DNA of 64,000 nt from Methanobrevibacter sp. (GTDB lineage Archaea > Methanobacteriota > Methanobacteria > Methanobacteriales > Methanobacteriaceae): assembly GCA_017473945.1 (NCBI GenBank), contig JAFUIW010000116.1:1-64000 (forward strand), given 5' to 3'. A model generated the notes under the pieces. The model searched no databases. It was not told where the DNA came from and saw only the letters and a list, made by a program, of their open reading frames with translations. Shown in pieces: positions 39,442 to 49,719 of this stretch (position 1 is its first letter; every line of letters starts with the position of its first letter). The position numbers and the translations under genes are program-made.

Positions 39442-40566
39442 TTATTCAAACATTCCTTTAACATCATTATTTTTTACTTTGCTTGCTTTTATGGCATAAT
39501 CAATATTTTCCATTCTTATTATGTCACTGTCGCTAGCTATTGTGTTGTGAAGAGCGGTTTTAAGGATTTTTTCTTTGATGTCTCTTCCGGATAATCCTTT
39601 TGTTAGTTTTACAATTTTTTCTAAATCCAAATCATATTCTAACGGGATTGTTTTAAGACTATTTTCTAAAATCATTAATCTTTCTTCGTCATTAGGCAAT
39701 TTAAATTCTATTTCTTCTTCAAATCTACTCCTGACGGCATAATCTAGACTAGTAGGATTATTTGTTGCACCTATGGTGATTACTGATTTATTTTCACTTA
39801 TTCCGTCCATTTCGGTTAAAAGGGAATTTACGATTTCAGATACGTCTCCTCTTAGTGACTGAAATGACCTGTGCAGTGCAATTGCATCGATTTCATCAAT
39901 GAAAATTATTGATGGTGAATTTTCACAGGCTTTTTTAAACAATTCGTGGATTTTAGATGCACCATCTCCTACATGGTCACCAATCAGTGAGGTTGCTTTA
40001 ACCAAATATAATGGAACGTCAAGCTCGTTGGCAAGAGCTTTCACAAGCATGGTTTTACCGGTACCTGGAAGGCCGTAAAACAAAATGTTTTTTGGAGCCC
40101 ATGGTCCGAAGATTTCAGGGTCTTCCAAATATTTGACTATGACCTTAACTTTGTTTTTGGCATTGGTCTGTCCGACAATGTCTGGGATAGTAATATCTGA
40201 TTTAACTTGATTTGCATCTTTTTTTGTTTTAAGTTCATCAGTAATTAGCTTAATTTTTGTGTTTTCAGAAATAATTGAGTTATTCGGTTTTGCAGAAACG
40301 ATTTCAAAACCGTAATCTGGGATAATTTTTTGATCAAATAAATGTGAGTTTTCTTTCACAACTAATCCTAACCATTGTTCACGCGCATATTCTTCAAATA
40401 ATTCATGATTTTTGATTTCAAAGTCGTCTTCCATCATATTGAAATCAAAAGGATAACCTACAGGCTTTAAAACTACGCATTGCGCATATTCTTTGTTGTC
40501 ATTTTCGATTATTGTCGGTTTTTGGTTAGTTGTTTTCAGTTCTACTTTTTTGTTATCGCTTTTCAA
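39442..40566 (-). CDS. Single-domain AAA ATPase of the Cdc48/PAN type
   Basis: The 374-aa protein has one AAA module: Walker A ILFYGLPGTGKTMLVKALA near residue 164, Walker B SIIFIDEIDAIALHR, and the second region of homology TIGATNNPTSLDYAVRSRFE. The N-terminal 130 residues are unlike the PAN coiled coil and might be a small beta domain. Such single-module ATPases are common in Methanobacteriales; substrate unknown. Its end is adjacent to the convergent hemA stop. Confidence 0.82.
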   Translation of the reverse strand: MKSDNKKVELKTTNQKPTIIENDNKEYAQCVVLKPVGYPFDFNMMEDDFEIKNHELFEEYAREQWLGLVVKENSHLFDQKIIPDYGFEIVSAKPNNSIISENTKIKLITDELKTKKDANQVKSDITIPDIVGQTNAKNKVKVIVKYLEDPEIFGPWAPKNILFYGLPGTGKTMLVKALANELDVPLYLVKATSLIGDHVGDGASKIHELFKKACENSPSIIFIDEIDAIALHRSFQSLRGDVSEIVNSLLTEMDGISENKSVITIGATNNPTSLDYAVRSRFEEEIEFKLPNDEERLMILENSLKTIPLEYDLDLEKIVKLTKGLSGRDIKEKILKTALHNTIASDSDIIRMENIDYAIKASKVKNNDVKGMFE

Positions 40567-40643
40567 AAACTCACCTCCGCATTTTATTATAAAGTAACAT
40601 TTGTTTTAATTGTTTAAATACTTGATGTGATATATTATCTATA

Positions 40644-41714
40644 ATGAGTTTTAGGACAAGAAGGGTATTATTCATAACGCCATTTTACATGATTTTTCAG
40701 TTCTTCCTGCTGAAATATCTCTTCTTATTGATTGGCGAAGTCAGTGAAACATATTTGGTAATGTTAGCTATTATTTTAGGTTTGATTCATTGCATGCCTA
40801 TGTTTTTTGAAGCGAAAAAGTCAACGGCTTTGGGAAGACTATTATCAACAATTGATGGCGTTTGGATGTGGGCATCAGTGATGTTTTTGATTGACATTGT
40901 CGCAATTTACATAATGGGCATGTTTATATCAATTCCTGTGACAGTCATCTATTGTCTTCTGGCAATTGTACCAATTTTGGGAATGTATAATTTCTATAAA
41001 GCCCATAAATTAGTTGTTAATGAAAAGGTTTTGACATTGGATAACCTGTCTTGTGACATTAACATTGTCCATTTGTCGGATGTTCATTTCGGATCTATTC
41101 GCCATAAATCTCATATCAGAAAAATTTCAACTAAGTTAAAGGAACTTGAGAGTGATTGTGACCTTGCAATCATTTCAGGTGATTTGACCGACGGTTCTTC
41201 GGTTGTTGAAGAGGATGATTTCATGGAATTGGGTGATGTGGGAATGCCTGTTATTTTCACTCCGGGAAATCATGACTTTTATCCGGGGATAGATAGCGTG
41301 ATTGGGGCATGCAAAAAAGCAGGAATAATCGTTTTGGATAATGAATCTCTAGAATTTGAATGTCTGAATATTTGTGGAGTATCATATAGTGTTGAAGACA
41401 GGTCAATGCCTAAAATTGATAAATCTTCAATAAAGCGGGATTCGGTCAATATCATCAATTATCATGTTCCCTATTATTTTGAGGAATTCAGCAAACTTGG
41501 CTTTGACATCCAGTTGTCAGGCCATACTCATGGAGGGCAGTTTTATCCCGCCGTATGGTTTGCTAATTTAATCTTCAAATATAATAAGGGGCTGTTCAAA
41601 AACGATTTGGGCAAATATATTCATGTAACAACTGGAGTTGGGTCAATGGATGTTCCAATGCGCTGGGGAACAGACAGTGAAATAGTGATTTTGAAATTAA
41701 AAAAGGAATCATAA
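40644..41714 (+). CDS. Membrane-anchored metallophosphoesterase (YkuE/YaeI-like)
   Basis: The 356-aa protein has about four N-terminal membrane helices in the first 130 residues, then a calcineurin-like phosphoesterase domain with the metal motifs LSDVHFGS, IISGDLTDGS, TPGNHDF and GHTHGGQFYP. The family includes lipid-directed phosphoesterases, so an envelope lipid substrate is possible. The active site side is not certain from sequence. It is divergent from the AAA ATPase gene. Confidence 0.85.
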   Translation: MSFRTRRVLFITPFYMIFQFFLLKYLFLLIGEVSETYLVMLAIILGLIHCMPMFFEAKKSTALGRLLSTIDGVWMWASVMFLIDIVAIYIMGMFISIPVTVIYCLLAIVPILGMYNFYKAHKLVVNEKVLTLDNLSCDINIVHLSDVHFGSIRHKSHIRKISTKLKELESDCDLAIISGDLTDGSSVVEEDDFMELGDVGMPVIFTPGNHDFYPGIDSVIGACKKAGIIVLDNESLEFECLNICGVSYSVEDRSMPKIDKSSIKRDSVNIINYHVPYYFEEFSKLGFDIQLSGHTHGGQFYPAVWFANLIFKYNKGLFKNDLGKYIHVTTGVGSMDVPMRWGTDSEIVILKLKKES

Positions 41715-41796
41715 TATTATGTTAAGACCGTAATTTTGTTGATTCTTCTATTTTTGAACTAAAATTTATAAAGAGAAACGGTCTAATAATAATCAT

Positions 41797-42309
41797 ATGG
41801 ATATTGAAGATAATCACAATCATTTTTGTATTTACTGTGGAGCTAGAATTGATGCCGGACAAAATTTCTGCTCTGAATGTGGAAAACCAGTATTTAGAAA
41901 AAAAGCTGTAGTAAAAATAACTCCATCTAAATATAATGATAAAATTAATCAATTGGAACAGGAGTATGACTTAAAGCAAAGCAGAGCTAAGGAATTAGTT
42001 GAAAAATTATTTGACCCTAACCACTTGGCCTATGAAAAATTTATGAATTCAATTAATAAGTCAAATAATTTATTTTCCACTCAGGTGGATATTGCAAAAA
42101 AGATGGCTGAAATGGATTTGAATGAAAGTCCGTTTGTTGAAAAAGAATTGGAAAATAAGCTAAAAACTCTTCAAGTCTTCATTGATAAAATGGAAGACTT
42201 GATAAATGAGCTAATTATTCATATGGGTTCAAATAAGGAAGATGATACTGATATTAACAATTTATTTAAAGATATGGATGATTTAATAGATTCTGTAAAA
42301 GATTATTAA
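41797..42309 (+). CDS. Zinc-ribbon protein with coiled-coil tail
   Basis: The 170-aa protein opens with a double-knuckle zinc ribbon (FCIYCGARIDAGQNFCSECG, residues 10-29) and continues as a charged, helical, probably coiled-coil region to the C-terminus. No catalytic motif is seen. It overlaps the convergent nfo gene by 4 bases at the stops. Function unknown. Confidence 0.7.
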   Translation: MDIEDNHNHFCIYCGARIDAGQNFCSECGKPVFRKKAVVKITPSKYNDKINQLEQEYDLKQSRAKELVEKLFDPNHLAYEKFMNSINKSNNLFSTQVDIAKKMAEMDLNESPFVEKELENKLKTLQVFIDKMEDLINELIIHMGSNKEDDTDINNLFKDMDDLIDSVKDY

Positions 42310-43142
42310 ATCATGTTTTCGTATATTTGCTTCATTTTAAGTGAATCCTCATCTCTTAGTGGGGTTTCACAAATAATGTTTGCTTTCCAACCATTATCAA
42401 TTAAAACGGACAGTAAATCTTCTATATTTGGTCCGTACTCATCGCTTTCAGCTAATGTATGGTGTTTTACCTCACCACCTTGACCATATTCGATTGTAGT
42501 GAAGTGACAATGTAAAATGTCAATGTCTAATTGGTCTTCTATTGTTGAAAAAATACAGTTATAATCTTCTTTTTTATTTAAAAATCCCCGACCTCTTGCA
42601 TGGACATGTGCAAAGTCAATTGTAGGTTCAAAATGATCAAATGTGGCACATAGTTCAACAACTTCTCCCACATTACCGAGTTGTGTTCTTTTGCCTGTGG
42701 TTTCAGGGGCAAATGTGAACTCTTCAATCCCTTCAGCTTCAAGCTCTTCAAATAACTTGTTCACAGTATTTTTAGATATTTCCATGGCCTTTTCAGGTTT
42801 GCGATTTAGATATGCTCCTGGGTGGAATACTAGACGATATGCTCCCATCCATTCTCCTGCACGGGCTGCAGCTATTAGGTGTCCGATACTTTTTTCAAGT
42901 TTTGATTCTTCTTTAGCACATAAATTAATGTAATATGGGGCATGCATGGATACTAAAATGTCATGCTTTTCGGATTCTTCTTTTAGGGTGTTCGCAGCAT
43001 TTTCACCAATTCTAACTCCGTATGGTGATTGGTATTCATATGAGTTCAATCCTTCTTCAGAAATGTATTTTGACGCCTTATATGCCGCACCTTTATAATT
43101 TATAGGACTTCCTGCAGGTCCAAAAAGTACATTATATTTCAT
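42306..43142 (-). CDS. nfo: Endonuclease IV (AP endonuclease)
   Basis: The 278-aa protein is a TIM-barrel AP endonuclease of the Nfo family that cuts DNA 5' to abasic sites. Zinc-ligand motifs are visible as SMHAPYYINL near residue 65, VFHPGAYL near residue 105, FAPETTGK near residue 145, IDFAHVHARGRG, and ILHCHFT. It is followed upstream by gap in the same direction. Confidence 0.9.
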   Translation of the reverse strand: MKYNVLFGPAGSPINYKGAAYKASKYISEEGLNSYEYQSPYGVRIGENAANTLKEESEKHDILVSMHAPYYINLCAKEESKLEKSIGHLIAAARAGEWMGAYRLVFHPGAYLNRKPEKAMEISKNTVNKLFEELEAEGIEEFTFAPETTGKRTQLGNVGEVVELCATFDHFEPTIDFAHVHARGRGFLNKKEDYNCIFSTIEDQLDIDILHCHFTTIEYGQGGEVKHHTLAESDEYGPNIEDLLSVLIDNGWKANIICETPLRDEDSLKMKQIYENMI

Positions 43143-43178
43143 TTAAATCAGTTAAAAAAATAGTAAAAAAAGGGGAAT

Positions 43179-44195
43179 TTAGAATATTCCCATAGCTTTG
43201 TTAGTTTTTGCAATAGATTTTTCGTTGTCACTTTCCATTTCTAAAAGTGCACGAATAGCATCAATGTTTTCTGGAATTACGTCAGATTCCTGATGCACTG
43301 CTTGCATATAGAATAATTCGTTTCCTACAACGTTAATGGATTCTCTCCAAACTGGAATTTCATATAAATCATTTCTGTTTCTTCCAAGTTCTTTAGCATA
43401 TTCCATTAACTCAGCAGTAGAACCTAATCCTTCTTCTGCAGAAACTACAAGCACTCTAGAACGTTTTTCTAAAGCTTCTATAATCTCTTCGGTTTCAACA
43501 TCATTGTTGATTTCAACCATAATGTTGTGCTGGTGCATCAATGTGGTTGGCACGAGCAATGCCATGGTTGTCACGTCAATGCCGTCCATAACGGTTTTTA
43601 CGTCAGGGCCGTGGTGGGATGGCACTTTTGGAGGATTTGGAACAATTGCATTGATTGGTCCTTTTTTAACTTCAGATGGGTCTGATCCTCTTCTTACCAT
43701 CACTGCTCTAACCTTTTTAATGTCTGCAATTGGGTCAATTGTAGACAATGTACGTGTGAGTCCGGTAGTGTTACATGAAACTACACGGGTGTAATCTGCA
43801 CCAAATGAGTCATCATAATTAGAAATAGCATTAAATGAAAGACCGGTTAATTCATGGTCTTCTCCACCTTGATAGATTGCTTTAACGCCAGCTTTTTTAT
43901 ACATTTCAAGGTTTTGTGGGCCGATGCTTCCAGGAGTACAGTCAACAACAACATCTGCTTCTTGAATCATCTCTTCAACGGTACCGGCTATTTCAATTCC
44001 AGCATCTTTAAACATTTGTTCTCTTTCTGGAATTCCAATGTATAAAGGATAGCCTTTTTCTTCAACTGCAGTTCTTGCTTCATAGTTTGGTCTAGTTTTA
44101 CTTACACCAATAACTTTCATATCATCTTGAGCAGCTACTGCATCAGCCACTCTCTTACCGATGGTTCCATAACCATTAATTGCAACAGTTTTCAT
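43179..44195 (-). CDS. gap: Glyceraldehyde-3-phosphate dehydrogenase, archaeal type II
   Basis: The 338-aa enzyme oxidises or reduces at the GAP/1,3-bisphosphoglycerate step, mostly gluconeogenic here. The N-terminus is the Rossmann signature [20 protein letters not shown], and the catalytic Cys lies in [13 protein letters not shown] near residue 140. Length and sequence match the archaeal phosphorylating enzyme. Confidence 0.96.
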   Translation of the reverse strand: MKTVAINGYGTIGKRVADAVAAQDDMKVIGVSKTRPNYEARTAVEEKGYPLYIGIPEREQMFKDAGIEIAGTVEEMIQEADVVVDCTPGSIGPQNLEMYKKAGVKAIYQGGEDHELTGLSFNAISNYDDSFGADYTRVVSCNTTGLTRTLSTIDPIADIKKVRAVMVRRGSDPSEVKKGPINAIVPNPPKVPSHHGPDVKTVMDGIDVTTMALLVPTTLMHQHNIMVEINNDVETEEIIEALEKRSRVLVVSAEEGLGSTAELMEYAKELGRNRNDLYEIPVWRESINVVGNELFYMQAVHQESDVIPENIDAIRALLEMESDNEKSIAKTNKAMGIF

Positions 44196-44355
44196 TTTAA
44201 TCCCTTTTTATTATAATAATTACATATTATATGAATTAAACTCTGTTATTCAAATTATATATAATTTGATATTTTTTATTAGCAATGGTTGTGGTAATGC
44301 CTTTAAAAAAAATTTAGGTAAAATTATTTAAGGTATCGTTAAAAAATAGTTCTTC

Positions 44356-45108
44356 ATGAATTATAAAATTGAGGGGGCTGGTGATGTCTTAGTTTTAATT
44401 CATGGACTTTCAGATAATTTACTGTACTGGGAAGTTTTAGCTAGTCATTTAAAAAAATATTTCACTGTTTTAAGAGTTGATTTGAGAGGGCATGGTGAAT
44501 CGAAACTTGGTAGTGAAAATATTTCAATAAATTCTTATTCTGATGATTTGAAAAGTCTTTTGGATGAATTAAATATCGATCACATAAATCTGGTAGGTTT
44601 TTCATTGGGAGGGGCGGTTGCACTTGATTTTACAATAAGATATTCTCAGTTTGTTGATTCTCTTACATTGATGTCCACTTTTTTTAAAGTTGATGAACAT
44701 TCTGCAAACCTGTTTGGTGAATTTAAAAACGCTCTAAATATGGGGTTTGAGGAGTTTTTTGATTTCATGTTGCCTTTGGTATTATGTCCTAACGTTATTG
44801 ATAACAATAAAGAAGAATTGGCAATGTTAAAACAGTTAAATTCAGGTTCTGCAAATGTTGAAGCTTATGTTAAGGCAGTTGATGCATGTTTGAACTTTGA
44901 TGTTGAAAATGAGTTGGCCAATATTGATGTTCCTACATTGATTTTGGCAGGACAATATGATGAAATATTTCCTGTGGATATTCAAAAAGAGCTACATGCT
45001 AAAATTAAGAATTCCAAATTAATTGTTTTTGAAAATACAAAACATAATCTTTTAGTTGGAAGAAATAATGAAAAAATAATAAATATAATAAAAAAAGAGA
45101 TTAAGTAG
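44356..45108 (+). CDS. Alpha/beta-fold hydrolase
   Basis: The 250-aa protein has the hydrolase catalytic set: oxyanion region LIHGLSDNLLYWEVL, nucleophile elbow VGFSLGGAVALDF near residue 82, acid in ILAGQYDEIFP near residue 202, and His in NTKHNLLVG near the end. No signal peptide is seen. The substrate cannot be given. It is convergent with the copper-chaperone-like gene with only 2 bases between stops. Confidence 0.88.
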   Translation: MNYKIEGAGDVLVLIHGLSDNLLYWEVLASHLKKYFTVLRVDLRGHGESKLGSENISINSYSDDLKSLLDELNIDHINLVGFSLGGAVALDFTIRYSQFVDSLTLMSTFFKVDEHSANLFGEFKNALNMGFEEFFDFMLPLVLCPNVIDNNKEELAMLKQLNSGSANVEAYVKAVDACLNFDVENELANIDVPTLILAGQYDEIFPVDIQKELHAKIKNSKLIVFENTKHNLLVGRNNEKIINIIKKEIK

Positions 45109-45110
45109 AA

Positions 45111-45314
45111 TTATTCTACTTTAAATCCTGCTTCTTCAACAGCCTCGTTAATGTCTGCATCACTTACGTCGTCAGACATTGTAATTTTAGTAATTCCGGA
45201 ATCTAAATCTGCTTTTGCATCTTCGATTCCATCAACATCTTTTAAACATAATTCTACAGCGTTTACACATGATGGGCAGTGCATACCCACTACTTTAATT
45301 TCTTTTTCAGCCAT
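45111..45314 (-). CDS. Heavy-metal-associated (HMA) domain metallochaperone
   Basis: The 67-aa protein is a single ferredoxin-like HMA domain with the metal motif GMHCPSCVNAVE at residues 10-21 (MxCxxC). It resembles CopZ copper chaperones. It is encoded just downstream of the P-type ATPase on the same strand, and that ATPase has no HMA domain of its own, so it probably delivers metal to it. Confidence 0.88.
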   Translation of the reverse strand: MAEKEIKVVGMHCPSCVNAVELCLKDVDGIEDAKADLDSGITKITMSDDVSDADINEAVEEAGFKVE

Positions 45315-45344
45315 GATAAATCACCTTATTATCGATAGTTAATA

Positions 45345-47210
45345 TTATGTTATTGATTTATTTAAATGTTTAGTTATGCCTAACTTTTCTGATTTTTTGT
45401 AATCTTTTTTTGATATTTTGTATTTCATCAATGTTGATGAGTAGATGATTACAACCACAGAACCTATATTGTGGATTAATGCTCCTTCAATAGGGTTTAA
45501 AGCCCCTAAAATGGCCAATCCCATAGCTGTGACATTCAGTATCAATGCAAATGCAATGCTGATATTTATTGTTCTAATTGTTTTTCTCGCAATTCCAATC
45601 AGTTGCGGAATATCTTCGATATTGTCATTAATTAAAGCAATATTTGCCGCTTCAACACTTACATCACTTCCGATACTTCCCATAGCTATTCCAACATTTG
45701 CCTTTTTAAGTGATGGGGCATCATTTATTCCGTCTCCAATCATTGCAACCTTATGGCTCAATAATTGTTCTTCCTTAATGTAATTTGTTTTGTCTTCGGG
45801 TAAGCAGTTTGATTTGACGTTTCTGATTTTTAACTGTTTTGCAATATGATTGGCGGTTTTTTCGTTGTCTCCTGTAAGCAATGTTGTTTTGATTCTTAAT
45901 CGTTTAAGGTTTATTATTGTTCTTTTAGACTCATCGCGTATGGTGTCTGCTAAAAGAATTTTTCCAAGATATTTGTTATTTTTAACAACATATATTGTTA
46001 TTTCACCGTTTTTAGAATCCTCTTCATCATTTATTTCAATTTGTTCTAATTCAAGAAGCATTTTATTTCCGGCTATTATTTTCAAATCCTTTATTGTTCC
46101 TGTGATTCCTTTTCCTATATGCATTTTAAAGTTATTTACTTCAGCTAAATTAGTATTATTGTAATGATTAGCAATAGCCTTTGCTATTGGATGTTCTGAT
46201 TGTGATTCCAGTGATGCTAAAAGGTACATCATTTCATTAGGATGGTCTGAAATAACTTTAACGACTTTCGGTTCACCATATGTTAATGTCCCTGTTTTAT
46301 CGAATACTAATTCATCAACTTTTGCTAATTCTTCTATTGATTCGCCATCTTTAACTAAAATGCCATATTTGGTTAGATTGCCTATTGCTGCCATGATTGC
46401 AGTTGGTGTTGCAAGAACTAGTGCACATGGACAGAATACTACTAGGATTGTAACTGACCTTATTATTTCGAATGTGAATAAGTAGGTCAATATTGCTGCT
46501 GTAAATGCAATTACAACAATTAAAGTCGCCCATTTATCTGCTTGTCTTACAATTTTTGCATTTTCGGGTTTTGATGATTCGACCAATTTTATTAATTTTT
46601 GAAGAGAACTGTCTTTGCTGACTTTTGTTGTTCTCATTGTAAATGATCCGTAAAGATTGATAGTTCCGCTGTATACATCATCATTTTCTTTTTTATCTAC
46701 CGGTATGGATTCTCCGGTTAATGTAGATTGGTCAATTGAAGTCTCTCCTTTAACAAGGATTCCATCAGTAGGTATACTTTCACCGGGAAGTACTTTTAAG
46801 ATATCTCCTACATGTACCTTTTCGACAGGTATTTTCTCTTCAACTCCGTTTCTGATTCTGGTTGCAACTTGAGGAGTCATATTCACAAGTTCTTTTATTC
46901 TTCCATGTGTTTTGTTTACTGTATATTCCTCTAAAAATCCTCCAATTGCCATTATGGTTGCAATTTCGCCTGCTGCAAATACTTCACCAATGATTATTGA
47001 TGCAATAATTGCTATTGTAACAAGCAAATCCGCTTTAATGTCGAATTCAGTTACTAATCCTTCTATACATTCCTTAAATATTGGTATTCCACATAGTATA
47101 ACTGCAATCCATGCTATGTAATCGAGAGATAGAACGAAACTTGCGATTACACTTATTGTGGAGATTGCTATAAGTAGAATGTCTACTTTTTCATCCCTTG
47201 TAAAATTCAT
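45345..47210 (-). CDS. P1B-type heavy-metal translocating ATPase
   Basis: The 621-aa ATPase has TGES, the transmembrane metal motif CPCALVLATP, the phosphorylation loop DKTGTLTYGEP, the SEHPIAKA signature and GDGINDAPSLKKANVGIAMG. It lacks N-terminal HMA domains. The last membrane segment reads HNIGSVVVIIYSSTLM, not the classic Cu+ form, so the metal (Cu, Zn, Mn or other) is open. ATG 47210 is preferred; TTG 47225 would add five residues. A CsoR-type palindrome lies just upstream. Confidence 0.9.
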   Translation of the reverse strand: MNFTRDEKVDILLIAISTISVIASFVLSLDYIAWIAVILCGIPIFKECIEGLVTEFDIKADLLVTIAIIASIIIGEVFAAGEIATIMAIGGFLEEYTVNKTHGRIKELVNMTPQVATRIRNGVEEKIPVEKVHVGDILKVLPGESIPTDGILVKGETSIDQSTLTGESIPVDKKENDDVYSGTINLYGSFTMRTTKVSKDSSLQKLIKLVESSKPENAKIVRQADKWATLIVVIAFTAAILTYLFTFEIIRSVTILVVFCPCALVLATPTAIMAAIGNLTKYGILVKDGESIEELAKVDELVFDKTGTLTYGEPKVVKVISDHPNEMMYLLASLESQSEHPIAKAIANHYNNTNLAEVNNFKMHIGKGITGTIKDLKIIAGNKMLLELEQIEINDEEDSKNGEITIYVVKNNKYLGKILLADTIRDESKRTIINLKRLRIKTTLLTGDNEKTANHIAKQLKIRNVKSNCLPEDKTNYIKEEQLLSHKVAMIGDGINDAPSLKKANVGIAMGSIGSDVSVEAANIALINDNIEDIPQLIGIARKTIRTINISIAFALILNVTAMGLAILGALNPIEGALIHNIGSVVVIIYSSTLMKYKISKKDYKKSEKLGITKHLNKSIT

Positions 47211-47234
47211 ATTAAACAGCCCCAATAGTATAGG

Positions 47235-47252
47235 TATACCCCATAGGGTATA
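47235..47252 (-). promoter_or_regulatory. Predicted CsoR operator of the metal ATPase
   Basis: The perfect inverted repeat TATACCC-CATA-GGGTATA lies 25 bases before the ATPase ATG and overlaps a TATA-like TTTATA on the minus strand. It has the G/C-flanked, palindromic layout of CsoR-family operators and is next to a csoR gene. The assignment combines visible symmetry with family knowledge. Confidence 0.7.
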
Positions 47253-47270
47253 AAGTTATTTTAAAAAAAA

Positions 47271-47531
47271 TTAAAGTCTGGAGTAATATTCTAAAATTGA
47301 TGAAATATCGCCTAAAGCATCATCTGCATCGCCTTCTTCAATGGCATTTTTAACGCAATGTTCCAGGTGTCCTTCAACAATAATGTGTCCGACTTTATGT
47401 AGTGCTGATTTTGATGCGTTTACCTGCATTAAAATCTGTTCACAGGGAATATCTTCATCAATCATCCTGTCAATTGCATTGATTTGACCGATGATTTTCT
47501 TAAGTCTCCTGTGTAAATTTTCACTATCCAT
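47271..47531 (-). CDS. csoR: CsoR-family metal-sensing repressor
   Basis: The 86-aa all-helical protein fits the CsoR/RcnR (DUF156) family. The Cu(I)-type ligand set is present: Cys in DEDIPCEQILMQV, then His and Cys four apart in VEGHLEHCVKN. ATG 47531 gives the usual start MDSENLHRRLKKI; TTG 47543 is an alternative. It should repress itself and the ATPase until metal binds. Confidence 0.9.
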   Translation of the reverse strand: MDSENLHRRLKKIIGQINAIDRMIDEDIPCEQILMQVNASKSALHKVGHIIVEGHLEHCVKNAIEEGDADDALGDISSILEYYSRL

Positions 47532-47553
47532 ACATTCTTTCAAAATAACACAT

Positions 47554-47593
47554 CCTATACTTATGGGGGTATATGGATATTATTGTATATAAA
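47554..47593 (-). promoter_or_regulatory. csoR promoter and imperfect operator
   Basis: On the minus strand the TATA-like TTTATATAC (around 47585-47593) is followed by TATACCC-CCAT-AAGTATA within 47554-47573. That is the same half-sites as the operator at 47235 with two mismatches, placed near the expected transcript start. It suggests autoregulation. Confidence 0.6.
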
Positions 47594-47614
47594 TCTTTAC
47601 TTTAATTTCTAGTT

Positions 47615-48463
47615 TTAAAGTTCTTCATCTTCTTCATTGAATTCAATAACTGTTTCAAGATCGGTGTAGTCTACAAATGGACTTTCTCCTCTGTCAATAG
47701 GTTTGATTTCTTCAATGTCTTCTTTAGATAATTTAAAATCGAAAATATCCAAGTTTTGTTTCATTCTTTCTTCTTTGACTGATCTGCATATTCCTGCAAT
47801 ATTTCTGTCGATGATCCATCTTAAAATTACTTGTGCAGTACTTTTTGAGTACTTTTCAGAAATTTTTAATAGAATTGGATTTTCAAATATGTTGTCCATT
47901 CCTTCTGAAAATGGTCCCCATGCTTGGTGAGCAACACCGTACTCTTTCATGATTTCGCTAGCTTCGAATTGCTGGAAATATGGTGTTGTTTCAACTTGAT
48001 TGACTTGGGGAACAATGTCATTGTTCAATATCAAATCTACTAAACGGTCAGGATTGAAATTTGATACTCCAATTGATATTATTTTACCTTCCTTTTGCAA
48101 ATCTTGTAAAGCTCTGTATGAACCATAATAATCTCCAAATGGTTGATGGATTAAAAATAAGTCAAGATAATCAGTTTGCAAGTTTTCTAATGTTTTATTG
48201 AATGCTTTGATTGTTTTATCATATCCTGCATTTGTGACCCAATTTTTGCTTGTTAAAAATATGTCTTCACGAGGAATTTCTGATTGTTTAACTGCATCAC
48301 CAACTTCTTTTTCATTATAATATACTTGTGCATTGTCTATTGATCTGTATCCTACATTTAATGCTTTAAGTACAGCTTCTGTTGTTTCATCCTTTTCGAT
48401 TTCATAAACTCCAAAACTTAAAGCAGGTAACTTTTCACCATTGTTCAATTTTATATATTCCAT
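47615..48463 (-). CDS. Aldo/keto reductase
   Basis: The 282-aa protein is an AKR-fold oxidoreductase. The catalytic Asp and Tyr lie in GYRSIDNAQVYYNEKEVGDA near residue 45, the Lys in FLTSKNWV, and later QVNQVETTPYFQQ and ICRSVKEERMKQN match substrate- and NADPH-binding segments. ATG 48463 is favoured over 48478 because GGTG precedes it. The substrate is unknown. Confidence 0.92.
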   Translation of the reverse strand: MEYIKLNNGEKLPALSFGVYEIEKDETTEAVLKALNVGYRSIDNAQVYYNEKEVGDAVKQSEIPREDIFLTSKNWVTNAGYDKTIKAFNKTLENLQTDYLDLFLIHQPFGDYYGSYRALQDLQKEGKIISIGVSNFNPDRLVDLILNNDIVPQVNQVETTPYFQQFEASEIMKEYGVAHQAWGPFSEGMDNIFENPILLKISEKYSKSTAQVILRWIIDRNIAGICRSVKEERMKQNLDIFDFKLSKEDIEEIKPIDRGESPFVDYTDLETVIEFNEEDEEL

Positions 48464-48612
48464 TTTTACACCATTCAATTTTTTATATGCATATCTTTAT
48501 TGTTATTTTATTTATAAATGTCGTAAAAAAAGTTATTTAAGTAATATATTTTTTTTCATGAATAATGAATTATTATTAATTTAAAAAATAAAAAAGGAGG
48601 AAATGTTCAAGA

Positions 48613-49710
48613 TTATGCTTGATTTTCCATTTCTTCAAATTTAGCTGGGAAATAAGTATCTACTACATACTCAAGCCCATATTTTGAAAAAGATTGCTGT
48701 TCTGCTTTCTTACCGATTTTAAGCATTTTCTTAATTTCAGTTTGCCAGAAGTCACTTTTATACCTTGGGTCTTTTGAAAGCTCTTTTAGTCTCATGACGT
48801 CCACATCTTTTAGTTTATCAGTTGGTAAATCGTAATTGATAATGTCTGATGCGGTTACTCCGATAAATTTAGCATCTGGAGTAGCAAGTTGGTCATTAAC
48901 GTGAGCTAATTTTGCACTTCCTGAAATAATTACCTGTGCAATGTGGAATCCCCAAGGGTCTCCGTCGTTACAAATGTAGACTGGTAAGTGAAGTTCTTCA
49001 TTGACTCTTTTAATGAATCTTCTTGTCGCACGAGCTGCCTGTCCTTTGAGTCCGACAATTAAACAGTTAAATCTTTCATGTGCGTTTTCTTGAACTAATC
49101 TGTGAAACATTCCCATGGTTTCCACAGCCAATACTTTGTCCACATTATGGTCGAGGAATTCTACTTGGTCAATAGTAGGAGAAATTGTATATCCTGATTT
49201 TCCCATTTTCGCTGCATTAACTTCCACTTCGTCTAAAAGGGTTAAATCCCCGTAAACTGATGCACCGTCTTCTTCAGGCATTAATCCTAAATCTTCACGA
49301 GTAACTCCCAATTTTACTTCCAAGTCTTCACCGACAATGTTGGATTCTTGCTGTGTTTTGAAGCTGATTCCCCAACCTTCGGAAACATAATACATTTCCC
49401 TGATGGTAGCGGTTTTTTCTCTTGCAACTAAATCTTTACAGAAATTTCCTACATAAACCATTTGGCCCAATTTTCTGATTTGTTTTACATTTCCTAAAGA
49501 TCTTCTTCCATATCTATCACCTAATTCGTAGTATCTTTTTGCATCATTGAAAACAATGTTTCCAGTACCACGAGATGGAATTTTAAGACTAGGTACTTTA
49601 TTTTTTTCAATATCTTCAATAATTTCCTGACCTAATCCTTTTAATTTGTTATAGGTGTATTCTTTTCTTTCTTCTTTATGGGATTTTCCACTTTTTGGTT
49701 TGTCTGCCAT
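48613..49710 (-). CDS. top6A: DNA topoisomerase VI subunit A
   Basis: Top6A (365 aa) is the Spo11-like cleavage subunit of the type IIB topoisomerase. The catalytic Tyr lies in [13 protein letters not shown] near residue 107, and the Toprim acidic motif is [12 protein letters not shown] near residue 248. Co-transcribed with top6B, whose stop is 9 bases upstream of its start. Confidence 0.96.
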   Translation of the reverse strand: MADKPKSGKSHKEERKEYTYNKLKGLGQEIIEDIEKNKVPSLKIPSRGTGNIVFNDAKRYYELGDRYGRRSLGNVKQIRKLGQMVYVGNFCKDLVAREKTATIREMYYVSEGWGISFKTQQESNIVGEDLEVKLGVTREDLGLMPEEDGASVYGDLTLLDEVEVNAAKMGKSGYTISPTIDQVEFLDHNVDKVLAVETMGMFHRLVQENAHERFNCLIVGLKGQAARATRRFIKRVNEELHLPVYICNDGDPWGFHIAQVIISGSAKLAHVNDQLATPDAKFIGVTASDIINYDLPTDKLKDVDVMRLKELSKDPRYKSDFWQTEIKKMLKIGKKAEQQSFSKYGLEYVVDTYFPAKFEEMENQA

Positions 49711-49719
49711 CTAAATCAC

